DNA of 64,000 nt from TMED8 sp038125725 (GTDB lineage: Bacteria; Pseudomonadota; Alphaproteobacteria; Rhodospirillales; Casp-alpha2). Location of the stretch: positions 27,559-91,558 of the forward strand of contig JAYPEK010000011.1 in the NCBI GenBank assembly GCA_038125725.1, read 5' to 3'. Position 1 is the stretch's first letter. Each line of letters opens with the position of its first letter. The position numbers were made by a program, and so were the translations under genes. The notes under the pieces were generated by a model. The model saw nothing but the letters and a program-made list of their open reading frames with translations. It did no database searches and was not told where the DNA came from. Of the stretch, positions 33,673-44,351 are shown in pieces.

Positions 33673-35120
33673 CGTCCGCGCCGACCATCCTCGTCGCCGA
33701 CGACGACGCCGCCATCCGCACCGTCGTTACCCAGGCTTTGACCCGCGCCGGCTATGAGGTGCGGGCCACCGGTACGGCGGCGATGCTGTGGAAGTGGGTG
33801 GAGCAGGGCGATGGCGATCTGGTCATCACCGATGTGATCATGCCGGACGAAAACGGCCTCGACATGATCCCGCGCATCCGGCGCATCCGCCCGGACCTTC
33901 GCATCGTCGTCATGAGCGCCCAGACGACTTTGCAGACAGCGGTCAAGGCGACCGAGCGAGGTGCTTTCGAATACCTGCCAAAACCGTTTGATATCAATGA
34001 ATTAACGTCGATCGTTAAGCGTGGAATTGAAAATGCCGATGGTTCCGGCAGCGGCGCTTCGCAACCCGAAGACCTGGAAGAGACGCTGCCGATGATCGGC
34101 CGCTCCACTGCCATGCAGGAGGTCTACCGCACCCTGGCGCGGCTGATGCCGACGGACCTGACGGTGATGATCAACGGCGAGTCGGGCACCGGCAAGGAAC
34201 TGGTGGCGCGCGCGCTGCACGACTATGGCAAGCGCAAGCAGGGGCCGTTCGTTGCCGTCAACATGGCGGCGATCCCGCGTGACCTGATCGAAAGCGAACT
34301 GTTTGGCCACGAAAAGGGCGCCTTCACCGGTGCTACCCAGCGCGCATCGGGCCGTTTCGAGCAGGCCGAGGGCGGCACGCTGTTCCTCGATGAAATCGGC
34401 GACATGCCGATGGAGGCGCAGACCCGCCTGCTGCGCGTGCTGCAGGAAGGCGAGTTCACCACCGTTGGCGGGCACAACGCGATCCGCGCCAACGTGCGCA
34501 TCATCGCCGCCACGCACCATGATCTTAAGCAGCTGATCCGACAGGGGCTTTTTCGCGAGGATCTGTTCTTTCGCCTGAACGTCGTGCCGCTGCACCTGCC
34601 GCCGCTGCGCGACCGCACCGAGGACATCCCCGAACTGGTGCGCCACTTCCTGGCTCGCGCCAAGAACGCCGGCCTGCCGTGGAAAACCATCGACCAGGCG
34701 GCTCTCGGACGGCTCGCCCGGCATAACTGGCCGGGCAACGTGCGCGAACTGGAGAACCTGGTGCAGCGTTTCGCCGCGCTCTATTCGGAAGAAACCATTT
34801 CCGACGCCATTGTCGAACGCGAGCTTTCGGAGCGCGCCAAAGGTGCCGGCGACGAAGGCTCGTCTGGGCGCGACGACGGCCTGTCGGCACTAGTCGAACG
34901 GCAGTTGTCGTCCTATTTCGCCGCTCACCAGAACGACCTGCCGGCGCACGGCCTATACGACCGGGTGCTGCGCGAGGTGGAGAAGCCGCTGATCACGCTG
35001 ACCCTGCAGGCGACGCGTGGCAACCAGGTGCGTGCCGCGCAGGTGCTGGGCCTCAACCGCAATACGCTGCGCAAGAAGATCCGCGAACTCGACATACCGG
35101 TTATCCGGGGCGGGCGATGA
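33669..35120 (+). CDS. ntrC: Nitrogen regulation response regulator NtrC
   Basis: 483 aa. Receiver (phospho-acceptor Asp55, LVITDVIMPDENG), AAA+ sigma-54 activator domain (Walker A GESGTGKE near 172; GAFTGA near 217; Walker B GGTLFLDEIGDMP), and C-terminal Fis-type HTH (GNQVRAAQVLGLNRNTLRKKI). Activates sigma-54 promoters for nitrogen scavenging. ATG 33669 overlaps the ntrB stop. Confidence 0.97.
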   Translation: MTSAPTILVADDDAAIRTVVTQALTRAGYEVRATGTAAMLWKWVEQGDGDLVITDVIMPDENGLDMIPRIRRIRPDLRIVVMSAQTTLQTAVKATERGAFEYLPKPFDINELTSIVKRGIENADGSGSGASQPEDLEETLPMIGRSTAMQEVYRTLARLMPTDLTVMINGESGTGKELVARALHDYGKRKQGPFVAVNMAAIPRDLIESELFGHEKGAFTGATQRASGRFEQAEGGTLFLDEIGDMPMEAQTRLLRVLQEGEFTTVGGHNAIRANVRIIAATHHDLKQLIRQGLFREDLFFRLNVVPLHLPPLRDRTEDIPELVRHFLARAKNAGLPWKTIDQAALGRLARHNWPGNVRELENLVQRFAALYSEETISDAIVERELSERAKGAGDEGSSGRDDGLSALVERQLSSYFAAHQNDLPAHGLYDRVLREVEKPLITLTLQATRGNQVRAAQVLGLNRNTLRKKIRELDIPVIRGGR

Positions 35121-37399
35121 ACGACGCCGGCGCCACAACGGAAAAACTGTTGGCGGCGTCGCGGCGGATATTCTCCAGCCGCAAGACCGCTTATGCGCTG
35201 GCCGCGCTGGCGTTCATTTCCGGCGTCGCCACGGTGATCAGCATCACCGGCCGGTCCGGCCGCGCTTACGACATCGATACCGTGCTCAGCCTGCTCTATG
35301 TCGACGGCATCCTGCTGCTTTTGCTGGGCGCCATTGTCATCCGCCGGTTGATGCAGATCTGGTCGGAGCGGCGCCGCGGTGCCGCCGGCTCGGGCCTGCA
35401 TGTGCGGCTGGTGGCGCTGTTCAGTCTGGTCGCGGTGACCCCAGGCATCCTGGTGGTGGTGTTCTCGGCGCTGTTCCTGCATTTCGGCATGCAAAGCTGG
35501 TTCTCCGAACGCGTTCGCACGGCGCTCAACGATTCCATCGTCGTCGCCAAGGCCTACCTGTTCGAACACCGCAACAAGATCCAGACCGACGCGCTGGCGC
35601 TGGCCAACGAACTCAACCAAAACGCCGCAGCCCTGATGCGCAATCAGCGGCTGTTCAGTGACGTGCTGTCACAGCAATCGGCGCTGCGTTCGTTGTCGGA
35701 AGCCGTGGTGCTGGACAGCAGCGGTCAGGTGCTGGCGCGCGGGCAGTTCAGTCTGCTGACCGAGATCGAGGGCCTGCCGGCCGGGGTGCTCCGCTCCGCC
35801 GACGATGGCGGCATCGCGGTGACCGATTCCAAGGACGACGAGCGCCTGCGCGCGGTGATCAAGCTCAACCGCTTCGTCGACGCCTACCTGCTGGTGGAGC
35901 GTTTGGTCGATCCGCGGGTTTCCAACCACGTCGACAACATTACCACCGCGGTCGCCAGCTACCGCAAGATGGAAAAGGAACGCAGCGGCATCCAGGTCAG
36001 CTTCATCATCATCTTCGTCATGGTGGCGCTATTGATGCTGTTGGCGGCGGGTTGGGTCGGCATGACCGTGGCGCGGCAGTTGGCGCGGCCAATCAGCGCG
36101 CTGATCAGCGCCGCCGAGGAGGTCAGCGAGGGTAACCTGGACTACCGCGTCGATGCCGAACCTCGGACCGACGAGATTGGCATGCTCGGCCATGCCTTCA
36201 ACGAGATGACGGGGCAGTTGCAGGCGCAGCAGCGCGGCCTGATCGAGGCCAACCGCGAACTGGACGAGCGTCGCCGCTTCACCGAAACCGTGCTGTCGGG
36301 CGTCTCCGCCGGCGTGGTCGGCCTCGATCCCGACGGTCGCATCCATCTGCCCAACCGTTCGGCGTCGGAGTTGTTGGCGATGGATCTGGAAGACCATATC
36401 GGCGAGCCGTTGGCCGATTTGGTGCCGGAAATGGCGGAACTGATCGAGCGTGCCAAGGAAACGCCGCAACGCACCCAGCAGGCGGAAATTCGCCTGGTGC
36501 GGCGCGAGGGGTTGAGGACGCTGCTGGTCCGCATCGCCGGCGAGACCCTGGAGACAGAGACCATCGGTTTCGTCACCACCTTCGACGACGTCACCGATCT
36601 GCTTTCGGCGCAGCGCAAGGCCGCGTGGGCCGACGTGGCGCGGCGCATCGCGCACGAGATCAAGAACCCGCTGACGCCGATCCAGCTCTCGGCCGAGCGG
36701 CTGAAGCGCAAATACGCCGACGAAATCGAAACCGATCCCGAAACCTTCCGGACCTGCACCGACACCATCGTCCGCCAGGTCGAGGACATCGGCCGCATGG
36801 TCGACGAATTCTCGTCCTTCGCGCGCATGCCGCAGCCGACGTTCAAGGTCGAGAACCTGACCGAAATCTGCCGTGAAGCGGTGTTTCTGGAACGCAACCG
36901 CAACCCCGACACCGAGATCGAGGCTGAGTTGCCCGATCAACCGCTGCCGGTCCGTTGCGACAGCCGCCAGATTTCCCGCGCGCTGACCAACATCTTGAAG
37001 AACGCCGCCGAATCGATCGAGGGACGTCTGGCCGAGACAGGCGGCGACGAGGCCGGCCGCATCCGCGTGATCCTGCGCCTTCCCGACGGCGTGCTTGACG
37101 AAGTCGCCATCGTCGTTGAAGACAATGGTAAGGGCCTTCCCGACGAACGCGAGAACCTGACGGAACCCTACGTCACCACGCGTGAGAAGGGGACCGGGCT
37201 CGGATTGGCGATCGTGCATAAAATCATGGAAGACCACGAGGGCCGCGTGGTCCTGGAAAACCGGGACGGCGGCGGTGCGCGGGTCAGCCTGGTGATGCCG
37301 GTCGGCGATATGGAAGAAACCGCCGGTGAACCGGCGCCGGAAGACACGGCGATGGAAACGGCGGTCACGTTGAGCGGCGGCGCGACAAAAGCGGGTTAA
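35117..37399 (+). CDS. ntrY: Sensor histidine kinase NtrY
   Basis: 760 aa. Several N-terminal transmembrane helices (about 20-115), a periplasmic sensor region, a further helix (VSFIIIFVMVALLMLLAAGW near 295), HAMP, PAS, HisKA with His513 (RIAHEIKNPLTPIQLS), and HATPase_c (NILKNAAESIE; GTGLGLAIVHKI). Pairs with NtrX in nitrogen, redox and envelope control in alphaproteobacteria. Overlaps ntrC by 4 bases. Confidence 0.96.
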   Translation: MNDAGATTEKLLAASRRIFSSRKTAYALAALAFISGVATVISITGRSGRAYDIDTVLSLLYVDGILLLLLGAIVIRRLMQIWSERRRGAAGSGLHVRLVALFSLVAVTPGILVVVFSALFLHFGMQSWFSERVRTALNDSIVVAKAYLFEHRNKIQTDALALANELNQNAAALMRNQRLFSDVLSQQSALRSLSEAVVLDSSGQVLARGQFSLLTEIEGLPAGVLRSADDGGIAVTDSKDDERLRAVIKLNRFVDAYLLVERLVDPRVSNHVDNITTAVASYRKMEKERSGIQVSFIIIFVMVALLMLLAAGWVGMTVARQLARPISALISAAEEVSEGNLDYRVDAEPRTDEIGMLGHAFNEMTGQLQAQQRGLIEANRELDERRRFTETVLSGVSAGVVGLDPDGRIHLPNRSASELLAMDLEDHIGEPLADLVPEMAELIERAKETPQRTQQAEIRLVRREGLRTLLVRIAGETLETETIGFVTTFDDVTDLLSAQRKAAWADVARRIAHEIKNPLTPIQLSAERLKRKYADEIETDPETFRTCTDTIVRQVEDIGRMVDEFSSFARMPQPTFKVENLTEICREAVFLERNRNPDTEIEAELPDQPLPVRCDSRQISRALTNILKNAAESIEGRLAETGGDEAGRIRVILRLPDGVLDEVAIVVEDNGKGLPDERENLTEPYVTTREKGTGLGLAIVHKIMEDHEGRVVLENRDGGGARVSLVMPVGDMEETAGEPAPEDTAMETAVTLSGGATKAG

Positions 37400-37402
37400 C
37401 CG

Positions 37403-38800
<1,398 letters not shown>

Positions 38801-38839
38801 ACCCGCTACAAGGGAGTCCTCAGCGGAGGGCTGGTTTCC

Positions 38840-40216
38840 ATGAAAGTGATCGTTTGCGGCGCAGGCCAGGTCGGATTCCACATTGCCCGGCATCTGTCCC
38901 TTGAAAACAACGACGTCACCGTTGTCGACCGTTCGCCGGACCTGATCCGCCAGATCAGTGACAACTTGGACGTCAACGGCATCGTCGGCCAGGCATCGCA
39001 CCCGACCGTGCTCGACCAGGCCGGCGCCAGCGACGCCGACATGCTGATTGCCGTCACATTTGCCGACGAGGTCAACATGGTCGCCTGCCAGGTGGCGCAT
39101 TCGATCTTCGAGGTGCCAACCAAGATCGCCCGCGTCCGTCAGCAGAGCTACCTGGAACCCATGTGGGCCAACCTGTTCTCGCGCGACCACATGCCCATCG
39201 ACCACATCATCTCGCCGGAGATCGAGGTCGCCCGCGCCGTGACCCGCCGCCTGCAGGTGCCGGGCGCCTTCGAAATGATCCCCTTGGCGGACGACAAGGT
39301 GAAGCTGCTGGGCGTGCGCTGCGAGGCGGACTGCCCGCTGGTCAACACGCCGTTGCGCCAGCTGACGCAGTTGTTCCCCGACCTCAACATCGTCGTCGTC
39401 GGCCTGATGCGCGGCGAGCAGGCCATCGTGCCGACTTCCGACGACCAGATGCTGCCGGGCGACGAGGTCTATTTCGTCGTCGATAGCGAACAGGTGGGCC
39501 GCGCCATGGCCGCCTTCGGTCACGAAGAGACCGAGGCGCGGCGGCTGCTGATCTTCGGCGGCGGCAACATCGGACTGTTTCTGGCGCAGGAAATCGAGCG
39601 CGAGCACACCTGGGTTCGCACCAAGATCATCGAACAGGACCCCGAACGCGCCAAGGCCATCGCCGGGCGGCTTGAAAACACCATGGTGCTGCAGGGCGAC
39701 GTGCTCGACCCGGAAATCCTGGAAGAGGCCAACACCGCAGCCACCGAGACCGTTGTCGCGGTGACCAACGACGACGAGACCAATATTCTCTCGTCGCTGC
39801 TGGCGAAACGCTACGGCACCCAGCGCGCGATTACGCTGGTCAACAAGGGAACCTACGAATCGCTGGTCAACTCGCTCGGTATCGACGTCACCGTCAGCCC
39901 GCGCAATATCACCGTTTCCACCATCTTGCAGCACATCCGGCGCGGCCGGATCCACTCCGTGCATACGCTGCGCGAGGATTTTGGCGAGCTGATCGAGGCC
40001 GAAGCCCTGGAAACGTCGGAATTGGTCGGCAAGCCGCTGCGTGAGATCAACCTGCCGAGCGGCGTCATGCTGGGCGCCATCGTCCGCGACGGGCAGATGA
40101 TCTGCCCCGGCGGCTCGACGGTGGTGGAACCCAAGGACCGCGTGGTGCTGTTCGCGTCCGCCAAGGTGATCCGCAAGGTCGAAAAAATGTTCTCCGTGCA
40201 ATTGGAATACTTCTAA
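38840..40216 (+). CDS. trkA: Trk system potassium uptake protein TrkA
   Basis: 458 aa. Two RCK units, each with an NAD-binding Rossmann fold (VIVCGAGQVGFHIARHL at 3-19; LLIFGGGNIGLFLAQEI near 235) and an RCK_C lobe. Peripheral regulator of TrkH/TrkG potassium channels; the membrane subunit is not in the window. GGAGGG lies upstream of ATG 38840. Confidence 0.95.
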   Translation: MKVIVCGAGQVGFHIARHLSLENNDVTVVDRSPDLIRQISDNLDVNGIVGQASHPTVLDQAGASDADMLIAVTFADEVNMVACQVAHSIFEVPTKIARVRQQSYLEPMWANLFSRDHMPIDHIISPEIEVARAVTRRLQVPGAFEMIPLADDKVKLLGVRCEADCPLVNTPLRQLTQLFPDLNIVVVGLMRGEQAIVPTSDDQMLPGDEVYFVVDSEQVGRAMAAFGHEETEARRLLIFGGGNIGLFLAQEIEREHTWVRTKIIEQDPERAKAIAGRLENTMVLQGDVLDPEILEEANTAATETVVAVTNDDETNILSSLLAKRYGTQRAITLVNKGTYESLVNSLGIDVTVSPRNITVSTILQHIRRGRIHSVHTLREDFGELIEAEALETSELVGKPLREINLPSGVMLGAIVRDGQMICPGGSTVVEPKDRVVLFASAKVIRKVEKMFSVQLEYF

Positions 40217-40225
40217 AGGAACCCC

Positions 40226-41107
40226 ATGCCCCGCATCGCTTACGTCAACGGCCGCTACGTGCCGCACGCCCAGGCCATGGTCCACGTCGAGGACCGCGGC
40301 TACCAGTTCTCGGACGGCGTCTATGAGGTGGTGGCCGTGCACAACGGGAAGATGCTGGGCGAGAAGGGGCATTTCGACCGTCTTGCGCATTCGCTCTCGG
40401 AACTGCGCATCGACTGGCCGATGGCGAAAAAGCCGCTGCAGATGGTGCTGCGCGAAATGGTCCGCCGCAACCATGTGCGCGATGGGCTGATCTATCTGCA
40501 GATCACCCGCGGCGTGGCGCCGCGCGATCATCCGTTTCCGAAGAACGCCAAGCCGTCGCTGGTGATCACCGCGGTCAAGCGCGCGCCCATCGACAAGGCC
40601 CAGTTGCTTTCCGGAATCGACGTATTGTCGTTGCCGGACATCCGCTGGAAACGGCGTGATATCAAGGCGGTAAGCTTGCTGCCTAATGTGTTGGCCAAAC
40701 AAGCGGCGGTGGAAGCCGGCGCCCAGGAAGCCTGGCAGGTGGACGACGACGGCATGGTCACCGAGGGTTCGGCAACCAACGCCTGGATCGTCACCAAGGA
40801 GGGCGAACTGGTGACCCGCGACGTCAGCGCCGCGATCCTCAACGGCATCACCCGGCTTGCGATCCTGGAAGCGGCGCGCGAGCACGATATTCCGATCATC
40901 GAACGCGCCTTTACCGTGGCCGAGGCCCTGGAAGCCCGCGAAGCCTTCATTTCCAGTTCCAACTCGCATGTGCGCGCCGTCACCCGCATCGACGGCCAGT
41001 CCATCGGCAACGGCCACGCGGGCGAACTGACGACGCGGCTTCTGGATATCTACATGGAGTTCATGGAAAGCGTCGGCGGGCCGCAGCAGACCGACCGCTG
41101 GAACTGA
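40226..41107 (+). CDS. dat: D-amino-acid aminotransferase (class IV PLP)
   Basis: 293 aa. Starts MPRIAYVNGRYVPHAQAMVHVEDRGYQFSDGVYE; the PLP lysine is Lys147 in DIKAVSLLPNVLAK; GMVTEGSATNAWIV binds the cofactor phosphate. Converts D-alanine/2-oxoglutarate to pyruvate/D-glutamate for peptidoglycan. A branched-chain or 4-amino-4-deoxychorismate role is less likely given the sequence. Follows trkA by 9 bases. Confidence 0.9.
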   Translation: MPRIAYVNGRYVPHAQAMVHVEDRGYQFSDGVYEVVAVHNGKMLGEKGHFDRLAHSLSELRIDWPMAKKPLQMVLREMVRRNHVRDGLIYLQITRGVAPRDHPFPKNAKPSLVITAVKRAPIDKAQLLSGIDVLSLPDIRWKRRDIKAVSLLPNVLAKQAAVEAGAQEAWQVDDDGMVTEGSATNAWIVTKEGELVTRDVSAAILNGITRLAILEAAREHDIPIIERAFTVAEALEAREAFISSSNSHVRAVTRIDGQSIGNGHAGELTTRLLDIYMEFMESVGGPQQTDRWN

Positions 41108-41110
41108 TCC

Positions 41111-41779
41111 ATGCCGGCAGGCGGGGAACAGCGGCCGAAGGCGATCCTTTTCGACTGGGACAATACCCTGGTCGACACCTGGGGTGTCATCCACGACGCG
41201 CTCAATACCACGCTCGAGACCTTCGGCAAGGAAACCTGGACGCTGGATGAAACCCGGCTCAGGGTACGGAAATCCATGCGCGACAGCTTTCCCGGCCTGT
41301 TCGGCGAGCGTTGGCAGGACGCGGCCGAGGTGTTCTACGGGCGCTATGCGGAAATCCACATGATCAAGCTCGACCCCAAACCGCGCGCCGCCGAGATGCT
41401 GGCATTCCTGGCCGAGCGCGATTTCACCATGGCGGTGGTCTCCAACAAGACCGGCGACTATCTGCGCGCCGAAGCGACGCACCTTGGCTGGGATCGCTAT
41501 TTCAACCGGCTGGTGGGCGCTTATGACGCGCCGCGCGACAAGCCGGCGCCCGATCCCGTGCTGATGGCCTTGGAAGGGACAGGGGTGGAGATCGACGGAG
41601 ACGGTGACGTCTGGTTTGTCGGCGATGCGGACATCGATCTCGATTGCGCGCATGCCGCCGGCTGCTATCCGGTGCTGTTGCGCGCCGAGCCGCCGGGTTC
41701 GGAAGAGTTCCCAGACAGTCCGCCGGCGCGGCATTTCGCCGATTGCATGGCTCTTTGCAAGTTTATCGATACCATGTAA
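41111..41779 (+). CDS. HAD family hydrolase (phosphoglycolate-phosphatase-like)
   Basis: 222 aa. HAD motif I FDWDNTLVDTWG (nucleophile Asp15, Asp17), motif II VVSNKTG, motif III Lys with DKPAPDP, and motif IV FVGDADIDLDCAHAAG. The Trp in DWDNT instead of DLDGT marks a subgroup. Substrate unknown. Three bases after dat. Confidence 0.88.
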   Translation: MPAGGEQRPKAILFDWDNTLVDTWGVIHDALNTTLETFGKETWTLDETRLRVRKSMRDSFPGLFGERWQDAAEVFYGRYAEIHMIKLDPKPRAAEMLAFLAERDFTMAVVSNKTGDYLRAEATHLGWDRYFNRLVGAYDAPRDKPAPDPVLMALEGTGVEIDGDGDVWFVGDADIDLDCAHAAGCYPVLLRAEPPGSEEFPDSPPARHFADCMALCKFIDTM

Positions 41780-41897
41780 GCTTTTCGGTCTTGGCGGTGA
41801 AACCGGAAGCGCAGACGCCCTTGCGGCCCAGAAAATGCCGGAAATCCGCCAAAATGGGAGAAGTTGCGGGCCAGGGACGGTCTGGTCGCGGCGGCTC

Positions 41898-41918
41898 AAT
41901 AAACGATAATAAACGAGG
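41898..41918 (+). promoter_or_regulatory. A-rich direct repeat in the hfq leader, possible Hfq self-binding site
   Basis: AATAAACGA occurs twice with a 10-base period (41898-41906 and 41908-41916), ending in GAGG 8 bases before the hfq ATG. Repeated A-R-N triplets are what the distal face of Hfq binds; position at the ribosome site would allow autorepression. Inference only. Confidence 0.35.
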
Positions 41919-41925
41919 TTATGCC

Positions 41926-42183
41926 ATGCCCCCGGAAAAGTCGCAGAACGTGCAAGACGTTTTCCTCAACCACATTCGCAAGAACAAAACGCCGGTAACG
42001 GTGTTCCTGGTCAACGGTGTCAAGCTGCAGGGGATTGTCACCTGGTTCGACAATTTCTCGGTGTTGCTGCGCCGTGACGGGCATACGCAGTTGGTCTACA
42101 AGCATGCCATTTCGACGGTCATGCCGTCGGTGCCTGTGCAACTGTTCGAGCCCGACAAGGATGGTGACGATGACGGCGAATGA
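41926..42183 (+). CDS. hfq: RNA chaperone Hfq
   Basis: 85 aa. Sm1 motif TPVTVFLVNGVKLQGIVTWFD and Sm2 motif LVYKHAISTVMP; N-terminal QNVQDVFLNHIRKNK; a short acidic tail DKDGDDDGE. Hexameric sRNA-mRNA matchmaker. GAGG precedes ATG 41926. Followed by hflX as in most alphaproteobacteria. Confidence 0.97.
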   Translation: MPPEKSQNVQDVFLNHIRKNKTPVTVFLVNGVKLQGIVTWFDNFSVLLRRDGHTQLVYKHAISTVMPSVPVQLFEPDKDGDDDGE

Positions 42184-42213
42184 TCGCACGAGCTGGGGGA
42201 CTCTCGCCCTCGC

Positions 42214-43539
42214 GTGACGACGTTTCAATTCGACAATACCAATCCCGAACCGGAACGTTGCATCGTTCTGCATCCGCGCCTGGCCAAGGCCGAGCGCGAT
42301 GCCGTGCTGCGTGACCCCGAAGCCGGGCTCGAGGAGGCGGTCGGCCTGGCGCTGGCAATCGATCTCGACGTCGCCCACCGGGAATGGGTCAACGTCGCCA
42401 AGCCGCATGCCGGCACGCTGTTCGGGTCCGGCACGGTGGAGCGCATCGGCGCCATCGTCGAGGAAGCCAAGGAAGCGGAAGCCATCGACGTTGTCGTCGT
42501 CGACATGGCCTTGAGCCCCGTCCAGCAACGCAACCTGGAGCGCGCCTGGAAAAGCAAGGTCATCGATCGCACCGGGCTGATCCTGGAGATTTTCGGCGCC
42601 CGCGCCCGCACCCGGGAAGGGCGTTTGCAGGTAGAATTGGCCGCGCTATCCTATCAGCGCAGCCGCCTGGTCCGTAGTTGGACCCACCTGGAGCGCCAGC
42701 GCGGTGGTGCCGGCTTCATGGGCGGTCCGGGCGAGCGCCAGATCGAACTCGACCGGCGCATGATCGACCAGCGCATCGACCGCATCAAAAAGGAACTGCA
42801 GGACGTCAAGCGCACCCGCGCGCTGCACCGGAGCGCGCGCAAACGCGTACCGCAGCCCGTTGTCGCGCTGGTCGGCTATACCAACGCCGGAAAATCGACG
42901 CTGTTCAACCGCATGACGGAAGCGCACGTGGTCGCCAAGGACCAGCTTTTCGCCACCCTCGACCCGACCATGCGCGCCATCCATCTGCCGACGGGCCAGG
43001 AGGCGATCCTGTCCGATACGGTGGGCTTTGTTTCCAACCTGCCGCACGAGCTGGTCGAGGCCTTTCACGCGACCTTGGAAGAGGTCATGGAGGCCGACCT
43101 GGTGGTGCATGTGCGCGATGCCAGCCATCCCGATACGGAGGCGCAGAAATCCGACGTGCTTTCCGTGTTGGGCGAAATCGGTTTCGATGAGATTCAGCAG
43201 CGCGACATCATCGAGGTTCTGAACAAGATCGACTTGATGGTTCCCGATGAGCGCGAAAGTCTGGAAAACCGCCTGAAACGGGTGAACGAGACGGCAATGG
43301 CGGTCTCGGCGCTGACGGGCGAGGGGGTTCCTGCGCTTCTGGATGTGATCGGCGAGCGCCTGAGCGCCGGATATCAGATGCTCGATCTCGACCTGGAACC
43401 GGCCGATGGGGCGACGTTGGCCTGGCTTTACCGCAACGGCGACGTCATCGAACGCCATGACGACAACGAGGCCATTCACCTTCGCGTCCGCCTAGCACCG
43501 GCCAAGGCCGACCAATTGGCCCAGCGGCGCAGCCAATGA
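42214..43539 (+). CDS. hflX: GTPase HflX
   Basis: 441 aa. N-terminal HflX domain ending in a coiled coil (ERQIELDRRMIDQRIDRIKKEL), then GTPase: G1 GYTNAGKSTLFN, G3 DTVGFVSNLPHELV, G4 NKID. Ribosome-splitting or stress-related GTPase. GTG start at 42214 with GGGGGA upstream. Overlaps the next gene by 4 bases. Confidence 0.96.
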   Translation: MTTFQFDNTNPEPERCIVLHPRLAKAERDAVLRDPEAGLEEAVGLALAIDLDVAHREWVNVAKPHAGTLFGSGTVERIGAIVEEAKEAEAIDVVVVDMALSPVQQRNLERAWKSKVIDRTGLILEIFGARARTREGRLQVELAALSYQRSRLVRSWTHLERQRGGAGFMGGPGERQIELDRRMIDQRIDRIKKELQDVKRTRALHRSARKRVPQPVVALVGYTNAGKSTLFNRMTEAHVVAKDQLFATLDPTMRAIHLPTGQEAILSDTVGFVSNLPHELVEAFHATLEEVMEADLVVHVRDASHPDTEAQKSDVLSVLGEIGFDEIQQRDIIEVLNKIDLMVPDERESLENRLKRVNETAMAVSALTGEGVPALLDVIGERLSAGYQMLDLDLEPADGATLAWLYRNGDVIERHDDNEAIHLRVRLAPAKADQLAQRRSQ

Positions 43540-44351
43540 TTCCCGACCCCGGCGCCGTCAGCGCCATTATTACCGAAGTCGCCGCGACGGAAATCCTGCC
43601 CCGCTTCCAGCGCCTGGGCGCGCATGAAATCTCCGAGAAAGCGCAGGGCGAACTTGTCACCATCGCCGACGAGCGCGCGGAAGCTGCCCTGGAAAAGGCG
43701 CTGCTGGACCTGCTGCCGGGCGCCGCCGTGGTCGGCGAGGAGGCGGCGGCGGGCAACCCGGCGTCCATGGACGCGCTGACGCGCGAGCGCCCGGTGTGGG
43801 TCATCGATCCCGTCGACGGCACCCAGAACTTCGCTGACGGACGCACACGGTTCGCTGTGATCGTGGCGTTGGTGGCGGGTGGCGAAACGCTGGCCGGGTG
43901 GATCCACGAACCGATCCGTGAAACCACCGTCTGGGCGGTGAAGGGCGAGGGGGTTTTCGAAGGCGGCGAACGCTTGCGCCCGAAAGCACCCGAACGCATC
44001 AGCCAGTTCCAGGGGTCCTTGAGCCGCCGCTACCGCGAGCGAGCGGAGAAACGCAGCCTGGAGCCCGAATGGAAAGGCATGCTGCCACGTCAGATCGTCC
44101 GCTACCGATGTGTCGGCGCGGAGTATGCCGATCTGGCGCGGGGCGAATTACAGTTCGCGCGTTATGGCGGTCGGCTGAAGCCCTGGGACCATGCGGCCGG
44201 CGTGTTGATCCACGCGGAATGCGGCGGCTATCACGCCATCGCCGAGACCGGCGCGCCCTACCAACCGGGACCGACACTGACGCAGAAATCGCTGATCTTG
44301 GCGCCCGACCGGGAAAGCTGGGAAAAACTCTACGCGCTGTTGGGCGACTGA
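43536..44351 (+). CDS. Inositol-monophosphatase family protein
   Basis: 271 aa. Lithium-sensitive phosphatase fold: VGEEAA (metal Glu), WVIDPVDGTQNFADG (metal aspartates) and C-terminal RLKPWDHAAGVLIHAECGG. Could be inositol, histidinol or 3'-phosphoadenosine phosphatase; not decided. Coupled to hflX (ATGA). Its 3' end overlaps the convergent glycosyltransferase gene by 22 bases. Confidence 0.88.
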   Translation: MIPDPGAVSAIITEVAATEILPRFQRLGAHEISEKAQGELVTIADERAEAALEKALLDLLPGAAVVGEEAAAGNPASMDALTRERPVWVIDPVDGTQNFADGRTRFAVIVALVAGGETLAGWIHEPIRETTVWAVKGEGVFEGGERLRPKAPERISQFQGSLSRRYRERAEKRSLEPEWKGMLPRQIVRYRCVGAEYADLARGELQFARYGGRLKPWDHAAGVLIHAECGGYHAIAETGAPYQPGPTLTQKSLILAPDRESWEKLYALLGD

